Assembly: GCF_030651995.1 (NCBI RefSeq)
Contig: NZ_JAUSBN010000007.1
Location: forward strand, 1-64,000
Reading direction: 5' to 3'
Source: Reyranella sp.
GTDB taxonomy: Bacteria > Pseudomonadota > Alphaproteobacteria > Reyranellales > Reyranellaceae
DNA length: 64,000 nt
In this document: positions 44,932 through 53,361 of the stretch, in pieces
How positions within the stretch are numbered: the first letter of the stretch is position 1
Layout: each line of letters starts with the position of its first letter
Translations under genes and position numbers: made by a program
The notes under the pieces: model-generated
The model's database searches: none
What the model was told of the DNA's origin: nothing
The model's input: the letters and a program-made list of their open reading frames with translations, nothing else

Positions 44932-45875
44932 CAGGCCCCCCGGGCCGCCAGCGCCGCCAGGCCAAGGAAGGTCGGCTCCAGCCGAACGATGACGGCGGTG
45001 GGAATTTGATCGACATACCCGGCGAAGCGGCCCTTCGCGGCGAAGCGCTTTCGAAACGACGAATCCCGAAGAACAGGGACGATGTGAGGCGCAATCCCTC
45101 CGCCGATCAGCACCCCGCCGCGGGCCGCGAACGTGAGTGCCATGTCGCCCGCGAACGATCCCAGAAACCCGCAGAACAGTTCGAGCGCGCCAGCGTAGCG
45201 GGGCGCGGTGCCGGAAAGCGCGCCCCGGACGATCTCCTCTGGCGTCGGAGTCCCCGGCGCGTGGCCGTCCTGCACCGCCAGCACCGCGTGCAGGTTCACC
45301 AGTCCGGCACCCGACAGGACCCGCTCGGCAGAGACATGGCCGAAGCGCTTGCGCAGCCCCGCCAGGATCGCGTCGTCGCCGGCGTCGCTCGCCGCAAGCG
45401 TCGTGTGCCCGGCTTCGCTGGCCGCGACGCGTGCAACGGCGCCGGGAAGATGGCAGGAGAGGCCGAGACCGGTCCCCGGCGCGATGACTACGACGGGCTC
45501 GCCCATTACGGCGCTTCCCTCGCCGACCGCCACGACATCGTCGGGACCGAACTGCGGCACGGCCCAGGCCAGGGCCTCGAGGTCGTTGACCAGACGGACC
45601 GACCGCAGGTGCAGCGATTGCCGGAGGCTTTCGGCGTCCAGCGTCCAGGCGGCATTGGTGAGTTTGCAGCGGCCGCCCGAGACGGGACCGGCCGCGGCGA
45701 TCACCGCGCGGTCCACGACCGTGCCCTCCGGCTGCCCGTTGAGAAAGTGATGCGCGGCGTAATGCATGCTGGCGTAGGCGCCGGTGCGCAGCGATTCGAT
45801 CGGCCCCACCTGCCCGTCCGCGAGCAAGGCAAAACGGGTGCGCGTACCCCCGACATCGGCGAGGAGGCAGCTCAC
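44931..45875 (-). CDS. glk: Glucokinase
   Basis: 314 residues from a GTG at 45875 that overlaps the beta-glucosidase stop (GTGA). LLADVGGTRTRFAL is the ATP-binding phosphate-1 motif; LTNAAWTLD, VNDLEALAWAVP (catalytic Asp), and VIAPGTGLGL follow, all typical of bacterial Glk. It phosphorylates glucose released by the GH1 enzyme encoded just upstream. The stop overlaps the next start by 1 nt (TGATG). Confidence 0.92.
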   Translation of the reverse strand: MSCLLADVGGTRTRFALLADGQVGPIESLRTGAYASMHYAAHHFLNGQPEGTVVDRAVIAAAGPVSGGRCKLTNAAWTLDAESLRQSLHLRSVRLVNDLEALAWAVPQFGPDDVVAVGEGSAVMGEPVVVIAPGTGLGLSCHLPGAVARVAASEAGHTTLAASDAGDDAILAGLRKRFGHVSAERVLSGAGLVNLHAVLAVQDGHAPGTPTPEEIVRGALSGTAPRYAGALELFCGFLGSFAGDMALTFAARGGVLIGGGIAPHIVPVLRDSSFRKRFAAKGRFAGYVDQIPTAVIVRLEPTFLGLAALAARGA

Positions 45876-47257
45876 GACACCCTGCCGCGAATTTGGGCGG
45901 CGATGGTCGCCTTGTACCAACGTGCCGAGGCCTTGGGGATGCGGCGCTGCGTGGGATAGTCCACGCGGACGAGCCCGAAGCGGTTGGCATAACCCGCACC
46001 CCACTCGAAGTTGTCGAGCAGCGACCAGACGAAATAGCCCCGCACGTCGGCGCCGAAGGTGACGGCCTCTTCGAGCGCATCGATGTAGCGCGACAGATAA
46101 GCGATGCGCTCGACGTCGTTCACCGCCCCCGAGGCATCGCCGCTCTCCTCCGCGCCGGCGCCGTTCTCCGTCACGTAGATCGGCAGCCGATACCGGTCGC
46201 AGGCGTCGAGCAGCGTGTCCCTGAAGGCTTCGGGATCGATCTGCCATCCGATCGGCGATCGCGGAACGTCGGCCGGCGCGTCGCTCCAGGCGAATCCCAG
46301 GCGCGACTTGGCGTCGGCCCGGGCGTAGATCGGCGAATAGTGGTTGATGCCGAGCCAGTCGATGGGGCGCCGGATCCGGTCCATGTCGCCTTCCTGGACG
46401 AAGGGCGCGATCCGCGCGGCGAGCCGCTCGGGATAGGCTCCGCGAACCTGCGGATCTGCGAAGGCACGGTTCCAGTAGTCGTCCAGCAGGGCGGCCGCAG
46501 CACGGTCCGCTTCCGTCGGATCGACCGGCCGCACCGGCTGCAGGTTGCAGATGGTTCCGAGCGACGCGCCAGGCAGGTAGGCCCGAAGCACGTCGATCGC
46601 CGCGCCGTGCGCCAGGTTCACGTGGTGGATCGCGGCATGGTGCTGCGCGGCATCGTCGACCGCCGGTGGATGCCAGCCGAACGCATAGCCGAACAGACTG
46701 AAGACGCCCGGCTCGTTGAAGGTCGCAAACCGCTTCACACGATCGCCCAACCGGCTCGCCACCAGACGGGCATAGTCCGCGAACCAGCCCGCAATGTCTC
46801 TATTGGCCCACCCCCCTCGATCCTGGAGCGCCTGCGGCAGGTCCCAATGGTACAGGCAGACCCAGGGCTCGATTCCCGCGGCGAGCAGCCCGTCGACGAG
46901 CCGGTCGTAGAAGGCAATCCCGCGCTCGTTTATGGCGCCGCGGCCGTCCGGCAACACACGCGGCCAGGCGATCGAGAAGCGATAGGCGCCCACACCCATG
47001 TCGCGCATCAGGGCGATGTCCTCGGCGTACCGATGATAGTGATCGCAGGCGACATCCCCGGTATCGCCGTTGGCGATCCTCCCGGGCTCGTGGGAAAACC
47101 CGTCCCAGACGCTGGGACCGCGCCCCTCGTCCCGGGCCGCGCCCTCAATCTGGTAGGACGAAGTCGAGACACCCCACAGGAAGTCAGGACGCAACAGGCG
47201 CCGGCCCGGCAGCGAAGGCACGGCCGGACCGTCGAAGCCGGAAGGAGGACTGACCAT
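45872..47257 (-). CDS. GH1 family beta-glucosidase
   Basis: 461 residues, normal for GH1. Acid/base Glu182 in ATFNEPG and nucleophile Glu364 in YVTENGAG are present, with FLWGVSTSSYQIEG at the start. It has no signal peptide, so it would hydrolyse imported cellobiose or other beta-glucosides. Its position directly before glucokinase gives a two-step route to glucose 6-phosphate. It lies 15 bp after an alcohol dehydrogenase gene in the same operon. Confidence 0.94.
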   Translation of the reverse strand: MVSPPSGFDGPAVPSLPGRRLLRPDFLWGVSTSSYQIEGAARDEGRGPSVWDGFSHEPGRIANGDTGDVACDHYHRYAEDIALMRDMGVGAYRFSIAWPRVLPDGRGAINERGIAFYDRLVDGLLAAGIEPWVCLYHWDLPQALQDRGGWANRDIAGWFADYARLVASRLGDRVKRFATFNEPGVFSLFGYAFGWHPPAVDDAAQHHAAIHHVNLAHGAAIDVLRAYLPGASLGTICNLQPVRPVDPTEADRAAAALLDDYWNRAFADPQVRGAYPERLAARIAPFVQEGDMDRIRRPIDWLGINHYSPIYARADAKSRLGFAWSDAPADVPRSPIGWQIDPEAFRDTLLDACDRYRLPIYVTENGAGAEESGDASGAVNDVERIAYLSRYIDALEEAVTFGADVRGYFVWSLLDNFEWGAGYANRFGLVRVDYPTQRRIPKASARWYKATIAAQIRGRVS

Positions 47258-47272
47258 CGGAATGGCTCCGAA

Positions 47273-48346
47273 TCACGGTGTGAGGGCGACCTTGAGAACC
47301 CCGTCGCGCTGATGCGCGAAAAGGTCGTAGGCCTGCTCGATGTCGGCGAGCTTGAAACGGTGCGTCACCAGCGCGCCCAGGTCGGCTCGCCCTGCCGCGA
47401 TGACGTTCATCAGCCGCCGCATGCGCTCCTTCCCTCCCGGACAGAGCGACGTGACGATCTTGTTGTCGCCCAGGCCCGCCGTGAAGGCATCGAGCGGGAT
47501 GCGCAGGTCGGACGAATAGACGCCGAGGCTCGAGAGCGTACCGCCCGGCCGCAGAACGCGAAGCGCGTTCTCGAAGGTCTGCTGCGTCCCCAGCGCCTCG
47601 ATCGCGACGTCGACGCCGCGGCCGGCCGTGAGTTCGCGGATCGCCGCCACCGGATCGCCCTTCTTGAAATCGACGACATGGTCGATCCCCAGCTTGCGCG
47701 CGACAGCCAGCCGTTCCGGCACCGTGTCGACGCCGATCACCGTGGTGGCGCCCATCAGCCGGGCGCCCAACGCGGCGCAGAGGCCGATCGGACCGAGAGC
47801 GAAGACCGCCACGATGTCGCCGATGCGGACGCTGCCGCTCTCGGCGCCGGCGAAGCCCGTCGACATGATGTCGGGACACATCAGCACCTGCTCGTCGGTA
47901 AGGTTCGACGGGACCGGCGCGAGATTGGTCATCGCATCCGGCACGAGGACGAACTCGGCCTGGCAGCCGTCGATCGTGTTGCCGAAGCGCCAGCCGCCCG
48001 CCGGCCTGAAGCCATGCCGCGTGCCCGGTCCGTCCTGCGAATGCGCGCCGCAGAGACAGGCGTAGCTGTGACCGCTCGGGGTGATGGCGCCGGCGATCAC
48101 GCGCTGGCCTTCCTTGTAGCCTTGGACCTGCGATCCGAGCTTCTCGATAATCCCGACCGGCTCGTGGCCGACGATCAACCCCTTGGCGACGGGGTATTCC
48201 CCGCGAAGGATGTGCACGTCGGTGCCGCAGATCGTCGTCGTGCTGATCCGCACCAGCGCATCCAGGGGACCGACATCGGGCACCGGTCGCGACTCAAGGA
48301 CGATCCGGCCCGGCTCGGCAAACACAGCCGCCATCATCTTTGGCAT
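47273..48346 (-). CDS. Zinc-dependent NAD(P) alcohol dehydrogenase
   Basis: 357 residues from the ATG at 48346, preceded by GGAGG. Zinc ligands lie in TICGTDVHIL and VGHEPVG; there is no four-cysteine structural-zinc block, as in tetrameric secondary-alcohol enzymes. A dinucleotide fold begins at VFALGPIGLCAALGARLMG. Likely interconverts secondary alcohols and ketones or similar. First gene of the operon ADH-bgl-glk-ABC-P-ATPase; a FixK-type box is centred about 58 bp upstream. Confidence 0.9.
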   Translation of the reverse strand: MPKMMAAVFAEPGRIVLESRPVPDVGPLDALVRISTTTICGTDVHILRGEYPVAKGLIVGHEPVGIIEKLGSQVQGYKEGQRVIAGAITPSGHSYACLCGAHSQDGPGTRHGFRPAGGWRFGNTIDGCQAEFVLVPDAMTNLAPVPSNLTDEQVLMCPDIMSTGFAGAESGSVRIGDIVAVFALGPIGLCAALGARLMGATTVIGVDTVPERLAVARKLGIDHVVDFKKGDPVAAIRELTAGRGVDVAIEALGTQQTFENALRVLRPGGTLSSLGVYSSDLRIPLDAFTAGLGDNKIVTSLCPGGKERMRRLMNVIAAGRADLGALVTHRFKLADIEQAYDLFAHQRDGVLKVALTP

Positions 48347-48397
48347 GGGTTCCTCCGTTGTTCGTCCGCACGGTAAGCGCGAGGGACGGTCGGAGAA

Positions 48398-48411
48398 TTG
48401 ATATGCCTCAA
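48398..48411. promoter_or_regulatory. FNR/FixK-type box i
   Basis: TTGAT-ATGC-CTCAA (minus strand TTGAG-GCAT-ATCAA), one mismatch. Centred 58 bp upstream of the alcohol dehydrogenase that heads the sugar operon. Confidence 0.62.
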
Positions 48412-48437
48412 GCCATGTTGCCCCACTCGGTCGATCC

Positions 48438-48451
48438 TTGATCTGGATCAT
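48438..48451. promoter_or_regulatory. FNR/FixK-type box j
   Basis: TTGAT-CTGG-ATCAT, one mismatch at the last base. Centred about 40 bp upstream of the TPR gene start (48484) and 98 bp from the opposite gene; it could serve either, or overlap the TPR core promoter. Confidence 0.65.
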
Positions 48452-48483
48452 GTTGCGCCGGGCGAGCGCTGGTAGATCAGGGC

Positions 48484-49221
48484 ATGATCAGGCAATGGGC
48501 CCTCCTGTCGATCCTGTCGGGCGCGCTTTGCACCGCGGCCGCCGAGGCACCGCACGCGCAAGGCTACGAGGCGTTCTATCGGAAGTGCTACGAGGATGCC
48601 GCATCCGAACAGTTGATCATCAGCTGCACGGCCGTCATCTCGCGAGGGCTGGTCGACAGGAACGACCTGGCAACGGCCTACAAGAATCGTGGCAACGCCT
48701 ACGACGACAAGGGCCAGTACGAACAGGCTCTGGAGGATTACGCCCGGGCCGTCGAGACCAATCCGCAGGACGCGGAGGCGTTCAACAGTCGGGGCACGAC
48801 CTATATCGCCCTGGAACGCTACAGGTTGGCGGTCGACGACTTCGATCAGGCCATCCGGATCAATCCCTCGAGCCCGGTCGCCCTTGGAAACCGGTGCTTT
48901 GCAAAGGCCGTCCTGGGAGAACTCGAACAGGCCCTGTCGGACTGCAACGAGGCTCTTCGCATCAAGCGCAAGTATCCCGCCGCCTATGCGTCCCGCGCCA
49001 TCACCTACCTGAAGCTGAAGCGTTACGACGACGCCATCGCGGACTACACGGCGCTGCTCAAGACCCAGCCTGAAAATCCCTACGCGTTGTTCGGCCGGGG
49101 CGTGGCCAGGCGCATGAAGGGAGATGCGCGAGGCGGTGACGGGGACGTCGCGGCGGCGGCATCGATCAAGCCGGACATCGCCGAACACATGGCCAGGCGC
49201 GGGATCGCGCCTGGGGAGTAG
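48484..49221 (+). CDS. Exported TPR protein
   Basis: 245 residues. Signal peptide of about 26 residues (ending PHAQG) and at least five tetratricopeptide repeats (for example ATAYKNRGNAYDDKGQYEQAL, AEAFNSRGTTYIALERYRLAV, YAALRIK-type unit). Two cysteine pairs (RKCYED/ISCTAV; NRCFAK/LSDCNE) suit an oxidising periplasm. TPR proteins act as scaffolds; the partner is unknown. Ends 6 bp from the convergent HdeD gene. Confidence 0.85.
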   Translation: MIRQWALLSILSGALCTAAAEAPHAQGYEAFYRKCYEDAASEQLIISCTAVISRGLVDRNDLATAYKNRGNAYDDKGQYEQALEDYARAVETNPQDAEAFNSRGTTYIALERYRLAVDDFDQAIRINPSSPVALGNRCFAKAVLGELEQALSDCNEALRIKRKYPAAYASRAITYLKLKRYDDAIADYTALLKTQPENPYALFGRGVARRMKGDARGGDGDVAAAASIKPDIAEHMARRGIAPGE

Positions 49222-49227
49222 CGATCG

Positions 49228-49809
49228 CTACGGTGTCGTCCGGCGCAACCAATAGCCTACGCTCACGAGCAGGCTGCCAACCGCCGCCGCGAACCATCCG
49301 ACCAACCAGAGCAAGGCCTCCGCCCGAAGGTTCGGCCAGAAGGCCAAAGCCAGCCCGAACAGAAGCGCGCCCAGTCCATCGAGCACCAATATCCAATTGC
49401 CATCAACCGCCTTGCGCAGCTCGAGCGCAGCCCAGACCTGCATCGCCCCGATCGTGATCGCCCAGATGGAGATGATCCCGACCAGATGCGCGGTGACGTC
49501 GTCGAGCGCAAACAGCGTGCCACCGGCACAGACCAGCCCGGCCGATCCGATCAGGCCCAGCCAGAGCCGCGGTGCACCACTCCTCCCGCGGATCGCGGCA
49601 ACCAGGGCTAGAACACCGTCGACAAGGGAATAGCCACCCCAGAGCATCGCCAGACCGGTAATGGTGAGCCTGGGCCAGAAGAAGACGAGAAACGCAAAGA
49701 GCAGGGCCGCCACGCCGCGCAGCAACAGCAGGCGGCTGTAATCGGACGCCACGTCCTCGAAGGCCTCTCCATCCGAGCCCGTGGTGATCTGACCCGGCAG
49801 TTGGTTCAT
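49228..49809 (-). CDS. HdeD family membrane protein
   Basis: 193 residues with six predicted transmembrane helices from about residue 25 (LLLLRGVAALLFAFLVFFWP ... ITGLAMLWGGYSLVDGVLALV ... GLIGSAGLVCAGG). These helices and motifs fit the HdeD (DUF308) family, linked to acid and stress resistance in E. coli. The ATG at 49809 is chosen because the upstream in-frame part is unlikely coding. A FixK-type box lies about 98 bp upstream. Confidence 0.85.
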   Translation of the reverse strand: MNQLPGQITTGSDGEAFEDVASDYSRLLLLRGVAALLFAFLVFFWPRLTITGLAMLWGGYSLVDGVLALVAAIRGRSGAPRLWLGLIGSAGLVCAGGTLFALDDVTAHLVGIISIWAITIGAMQVWAALELRKAVDGNWILVLDGLGALLFGLALAFWPNLRAEALLWLVGWFAAAVGSLLVSVGYWLRRTTP

Positions 49810-49900
49810 GCGACGCTTTCCAGAAAGACTCAGCCGACGGCAATGGATATTGCCGCACTCGACGATGAAGTGAGTCAACTGGGAAAAGCCACATGAGGCC

Positions 49901-49914
49901 GTGATCCAGATCAA
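49901..49914. promoter_or_regulatory. FNR/FixK-type box k
   Basis: On the minus strand TTGAT-CTGG-ATCAC, one mismatch at the last base. Centred 98 bp upstream of the HdeD-family start. Confidence 0.65.
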
Positions 49915-49932
49915 GTCAGCGCGGGTGCCTGT

Positions 49933-49946
49933 TTGATCTGGAACAA
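49933..49946. promoter_or_regulatory. FNR/FixK-type box l
   Basis: TTGAT-CTGG-AACAA, one mismatch. Centred about 123 bp upstream of the small membrane protein gene at 50063; the following cytochrome gene probably shares the transcript. Confidence 0.55.
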
Positions 49947-50062
49947 GGCGCCCGGAGCGAAACTCCAATGAACTGGCCGCCGAGACGATCCTGGTCTAGG
50001 GAGTCAGTGTGCCGTGTCGACTTCACCACCTGAAGCCGAACGATCGGGGAGGAACGACTGAA

Positions 50063-50320
50063 ATGGGCTCCGGACGGGCATTGATCACGCTGTGGCTGGT
50101 CGGCAGCGCCATGTCGTGGATCGGCTGGATGCTCTTCATTAACATGTCGTGCGTTCGCCAGGTCGACGGCCGCCTGTTGTGCCAGACGGAGCGGACGTGG
50201 CTCGCCTTCCTGTCGCGCTCATCGAGGGACCCCCTCGAGGTCGCCTTGATGGGGCTGATTCCGGCGCTGTTGGTGCTGGTCGTCGGGATCGCGCTTTTCC
50301 GGGCCATGCGGCGTTCCTGA
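50063..50320 (+). CDS. Small two-helix membrane protein
   Basis: 85 residues from the ATG at 50063, 10 bp after a GGGGAGGA site. Hydrophobic helices at about 5-28 (ITLWLVGSAMSWIGWMLFI) and 58-80 (ALMGLIPALLVLVVGIALF) flank a loop with two cysteines (SCVRQV, LCQTER), probably periplasmic. No family recognised. It precedes the cytochrome c gene by 41 bp, so it could anchor or accompany that protein; this is inference. Confidence 0.65.
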   Translation: MGSGRALITLWLVGSAMSWIGWMLFINMSCVRQVDGRLLCQTERTWLAFLSRSSRDPLEVALMGLIPALLVLVVGIALFRAMRRS

Positions 50321-50361
50321 GCGGGCCCGATCGTCACGCCCTTTGGATCATGGAGGAGTCT

Positions 50362-50661
50362 ATGAAGCGACTAGTCGCCCTGCTGCTCGTTCTCCTGCCA
50401 CTGCCTGCGGCGGCGCAAGGCCCCGGCTATGGCGCGGCCCTGGCCCAGCGCTGGTGCATGGCCTGCCACATCGTCGAGCCCGCGCCCAAGACCGCCAGCG
50501 CAAATGGCATTCCGAGCTTCTCCGCCATCGCGGCCAAGCCCACGGCCAACGCCGAGCAGCTCAAGGCCTATCTCTCGACGGGACACACGCGCATGCCCGA
50601 CTTCTCGCTCAGCAATCGGGAGCGTCAGGCCTTGGTGGACTACATTTTGAGCCTTCGTTAG
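50362..50661 (+). CDS. Small periplasmic c-type cytochrome
   Basis: 99 residues. The start at 50362 is set by GGAGGAG three bases upstream; the ATG at 50350 would place the site inside the gene. Signal peptide 1-19 (PAAAQG), heme attachment Cys32-x-x-Cys35-His36 (CMACH), and Met78 in HTRMPDF as the likely sixth ligand make it a class I mono-heme cytochrome c. It could carry electrons to a high-affinity oxidase, but no oxidase genes are in the window. Confidence 0.9.
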   Translation: MKRLVALLLVLLPLPAAAQGPGYGAALAQRWCMACHIVEPAPKTASANGIPSFSAIAAKPTANAEQLKAYLSTGHTRMPDFSLSNRERQALVDYILSLR

Positions 50662-50692
50662 CTCGCGTGAACGGCGGCTTCGCGATACGGCC

Positions 50693-51052
50693 TTATCCCA
50701 GAAGCTGGGTCGTCTGCTGGGCCTCGGGCGTCGCGCCGGAAAGGGTCACGCTGGTGACCAGCTCAGCCAGTCGCTTGGCTTCCTCGGAATAGTCTTCGGC
50801 GGCACGAACGCTCCAGGCGCCCTGAGCCTGCCACACGCTCGCGGCGTCTCGCGCCGACAGCAGCGTCAGCCAGGTCGAAAGATTGTCCTTGAGGCGCCGC
50901 TCGGCGAACTGCGAAACCTCGCTCTGCCAGGCCGTACCGGCCGCCGCCCATTCCTCGAAGCAGTCGGCATAGGTCGATAGTGCCGAATTCCACATGTTGC
51001 TCGCCGGCAGTGACTCCACGCTCGGCAGCTTGTCCGTGTGCATGTCGTTCAT
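50693..51052 (-). CDS. Phasin-like small protein
   Basis: 119 residues from the ATG at 51052, preceded by GGAGGG. Almost entirely alpha-helical and amphipathic (YADCFEEWAAAGTAWQSEVSQF; LSTWLTLLSARDAASVWQ), with the length and pattern of phasin_2-type proteins that coat polyhydroxyalkanoate granules. The match is by pattern and not secure. A perfect FixK-type box is centred 57 bp upstream; PHA metabolism is often linked to oxygen limitation. Confidence 0.6.
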   Translation of the reverse strand: MNDMHTDKLPSVESLPASNMWNSALSTYADCFEEWAAAGTAWQSEVSQFAERRLKDNLSTWLTLLSARDAASVWQAQGAWSVRAAEDYSEEAKRLAELVTSVTLSGATPEAQQTTQLLG

Positions 51053-51102
51053 CTCACCCTCCGCATCCGAGGCAACTGTAGGCGCAAAGGGAGCCCGCTC
51101 CG

Positions 51103-51116
51103 TTGATCTGCATCAA
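51103..51116. promoter_or_regulatory. FNR/FixK-type box m, perfect
   Basis: TTGAT-CTGC-ATCAA, exact consensus. Centred 57 bp upstream of the phasin-like start at 51052. Confidence 0.8.
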
Positions 51117-51127
51117 CGTCGAGGGGC

Positions 51128-51141
51128 TTGATGCAGATCAA
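51128..51141. promoter_or_regulatory. FNR/FixK-type box n, perfect
   Basis: TTGAT-GCAG-ATCAA, exact consensus, 25 bp centre to centre from box m. Centred about 76 bp upstream of the DUF992 start at 51211. Confidence 0.8.
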
Positions 51142-51210
51142 CGCTCCTTCAGAGTCGTCGCCCTAGCTTGAAGACTGCGGAGCCCTTTCCGCCTGCCCAG
51201 GAGACAAGCG

Positions 51211-51690
51211 ATGAACATGTATGCTGCTGCCCTCACGGCAGCGCTCTCCATTCTTCCCTTCGGTCTTGGGGCGCAAGCGCAGTCGGCTCCCAAAGGCGTG
51301 AATGTCGGTTCGCTGACCTGCACGGTCACCGGAGGAGTCGGATTCGTGTTTGGATCCTCGAAGGATCTCGACTGCATCCTCGCCAAGACCGACGGCACCG
51401 CGGACCACTACACGGGCACCATCAAGAAGTACGGCGTCGATCTCGGCTTCACCAAGCAGGGCCACGTCGTGTGGCTGGTCTTCGCCCCCGGCCAGGTCGC
51501 GAAGGGTGCCCTCGCGGGCGACTATGTCGGTCCGACGGCCAGTGCCTCGGTCGGCGTGGGCGCGGGCGCCAATGTCCTGATCGGCGGCGGCAACAAGCAG
51601 GTCAGCCTGCAACCGGTCAGCGTCGAGGGCAATGTGGGCCTCAACGTCGCCGCTGGACTGGCCGAGGTCACGCTCAAGGCGGCCAAGTAA
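51211..51690 (+). CDS. DUF992 family exported protein
   Basis: 159 residues; start preceded by AGGAGA. Signal peptide 1-24 (ending AQAQS). The mature part (GVNVGSLTCTVTGGVGFVFGSSKDLDCIL with a Cys pair; YTGTIKKYGVDLGFT; GDYVGPTASASVGVGAGANVLIGG) matches the DUF992 family, frequent in alphaproteobacteria and of unknown function. The Gly/Ala-rich strands suggest a beta structure. Its perfect FixK-type box makes it a likely strongly induced envelope protein at low oxygen. Confidence 0.85.
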   Translation: MNMYAAALTAALSILPFGLGAQAQSAPKGVNVGSLTCTVTGGVGFVFGSSKDLDCILAKTDGTADHYTGTIKKYGVDLGFTKQGHVVWLVFAPGQVAKGALAGDYVGPTASASVGVGAGANVLIGGGNKQVSLQPVSVEGNVGLNVAAGLAEVTLKAAK

Positions 51691-51759
51691 ACACCCGACG
51701 AACTCGCAGCAGGATGCGCCCGGGCGGTTCCGGGCGTGTCCTGTTTCTGCCTTCGGCTT

Positions 51760-53361
51760 CTATCGGCTGCTATTGCCCAGCACGCGGCGCAGCTGTTGCA
51801 GGAGCCTGTGCCGCGCGGCATCGTCGGGAGCGGCTTGCAGGGCTCCGCGGATATCCAGCAGCATCTGCGCATAGTCGTTGTGCCAGTCGCGCCGCGCGTT
51901 CGCGGCCTCGGGCGGGAGACGCGGCATTCCGTCCGCCTCGGGTGTCGCTCTCCAGCGCCCGTCGCGATGGACGAACACGAAATTCTCGTCGAGGGTCGGG
52001 GCGACGATGCAGCGTCGGTCGACACCGGCCGCCACGAGCGCGTCGGAGAGACCATCGATCCCCTCGGGCTCCCCGTGTACGAGCATGAGGGAACCGAGAC
52101 CGTCCAGCATCGGCCTGCACCAGGCGACCAGCTCCTCGCGATCGGCATGACCCGAATAGGAACCGATCGACCGGATGCGCGCCCGGACTCCTATTTCCTC
52201 GCCGTGGATGCGCACCTGCGCGGCACCACCGCGGATCAGCGCCCCCAGCGTGCCGGGCGCCTGGTATCCGACGAAGAGAATGGTGGAATCCGTGCGCCAG
52301 AGATTGTCCTTGAGATGATGCTTGACCCGCCCGGCATCGCACATTCCGGAACCGGCCAGGATGATCGCGCCGCCGTGGATACGCCCGATCGCACGGCTCT
52401 GATCGACGGTCTCGCTCAACCGGAACTCGCCGCCGCTGAAGGCATGTCCGCCCTCCGACCGGCTCAGGGAGTGGCGATGAGTCCGGAACACTTCCGTGGT
52501 CCGGCCGGCCAGCGGCGAATCGAGGAAGACCTGCGCGCCCTTTAGTTTCCCGCCGCGCTTCAGCTCCGCGATATCCTCCAGGATTTCCTGCGTACGCTCG
52601 ACCGCGAAGACCGGCACGACGACATTGCCGCCGGCGGACAGGGCGGTCTCCAGTTCGCGGCCCAGGACGGCCCTGCGGCTGACCTCGGAGAGGGGCTCGC
52701 GAGACCGGTTGCCGTAGGTGGACTCGACCAACGCCACGTCAGCACCCCCGGGCAGCGCGGGATCGGGCTGCAGGGCCTTGTCGAGGGGCCCGACATCGCC
52801 GGAGAAGACGAGCCGCAGCGGACGCGGTTCGGCGTCGACCTCGATCTCGATGAAGGCGCTGCCAAGGATGTGGCCGGCATTGCGCATGCGGGCCCGCACG
52901 CCGGGCAGCGGTTCGAACCAGCGATCGTAGGGCTGCGCGTCGATGAAGGAGAGCGACGCCTCGGCGTCGGCCCTCGTATAGATCGGCACGACCTCGGGCT
53001 CGGCCCGGCGGGCGTTGCGGCGATTGAGGCGTTCGACGTCGTTTTCCTGGATGGCGCCCGCGTCGGGCAGCAGCCACCGAAGCAGGTCGCGCGTCGCTTC
53101 GGTGGCGAAGGCCCGCCCCTGGAATCCTGCGAGGGTCAGCTTGGGAAAGAGGCCGCTGTGATCGATATGGGCATGCGTGAGCAGCACCGCGGCGATCTCC
53201 GCCGGCGCGAAGGGAAACGCCCGATAGTTCAGGGCACGCAACGACTTCGGCCCCTGGAACAGGCCGCAATCGACCAGAAGCGTCCCGCGCGGCGTCACCA
53301 GTCGGTGGCAGGATCCCGTGACGGTGCCGGCGGCGCCATGGATGTGCAGCGACAGGGTCAT
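51760..53361 (-). CDS. Beta-CASP metallo-beta-lactamase-fold RNase
   Basis: 533 residues. Zinc motif Thr62-His63-x-His65-x-Asp67-His68 (THAHIDHSG), then AGHILGSAFIEIE, FSGDVG, and the beta-CASP blocks with GSGMCDAGRVKHHL and SGHADREEL. These belong to the YSH1/CPSF-like group of RNA-cleaving hydrolases; endo- or 5' exonuclease action is expected. The start overlaps the upstream NMP phosphorylase stop by 4 bp (ATGA). Last gene of the YqjD-YqjE-phosphorylase-RNase operon behind box o. Confidence 0.9.
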   Translation of the reverse strand: MTLSLHIHGAAGTVTGSCHRLVTPRGTLLVDCGLFQGPKSLRALNYRAFPFAPAEIAAVLLTHAHIDHSGLFPKLTLAGFQGRAFATEATRDLLRWLLPDAGAIQENDVERLNRRNARRAEPEVVPIYTRADAEASLSFIDAQPYDRWFEPLPGVRARMRNAGHILGSAFIEIEVDAEPRPLRLVFSGDVGPLDKALQPDPALPGGADVALVESTYGNRSREPLSEVSRRAVLGRELETALSAGGNVVVPVFAVERTQEILEDIAELKRGGKLKGAQVFLDSPLAGRTTEVFRTHRHSLSRSEGGHAFSGGEFRLSETVDQSRAIGRIHGGAIILAGSGMCDAGRVKHHLKDNLWRTDSTILFVGYQAPGTLGALIRGGAAQVRIHGEEIGVRARIRSIGSYSGHADREELVAWCRPMLDGLGSLMLVHGEPEGIDGLSDALVAAGVDRRCIVAPTLDENFVFVHRDGRWRATPEADGMPRLPPEAANARRDWHNDYAQMLLDIRGALQAAPDDAARHRLLQQLRRVLGNSSR

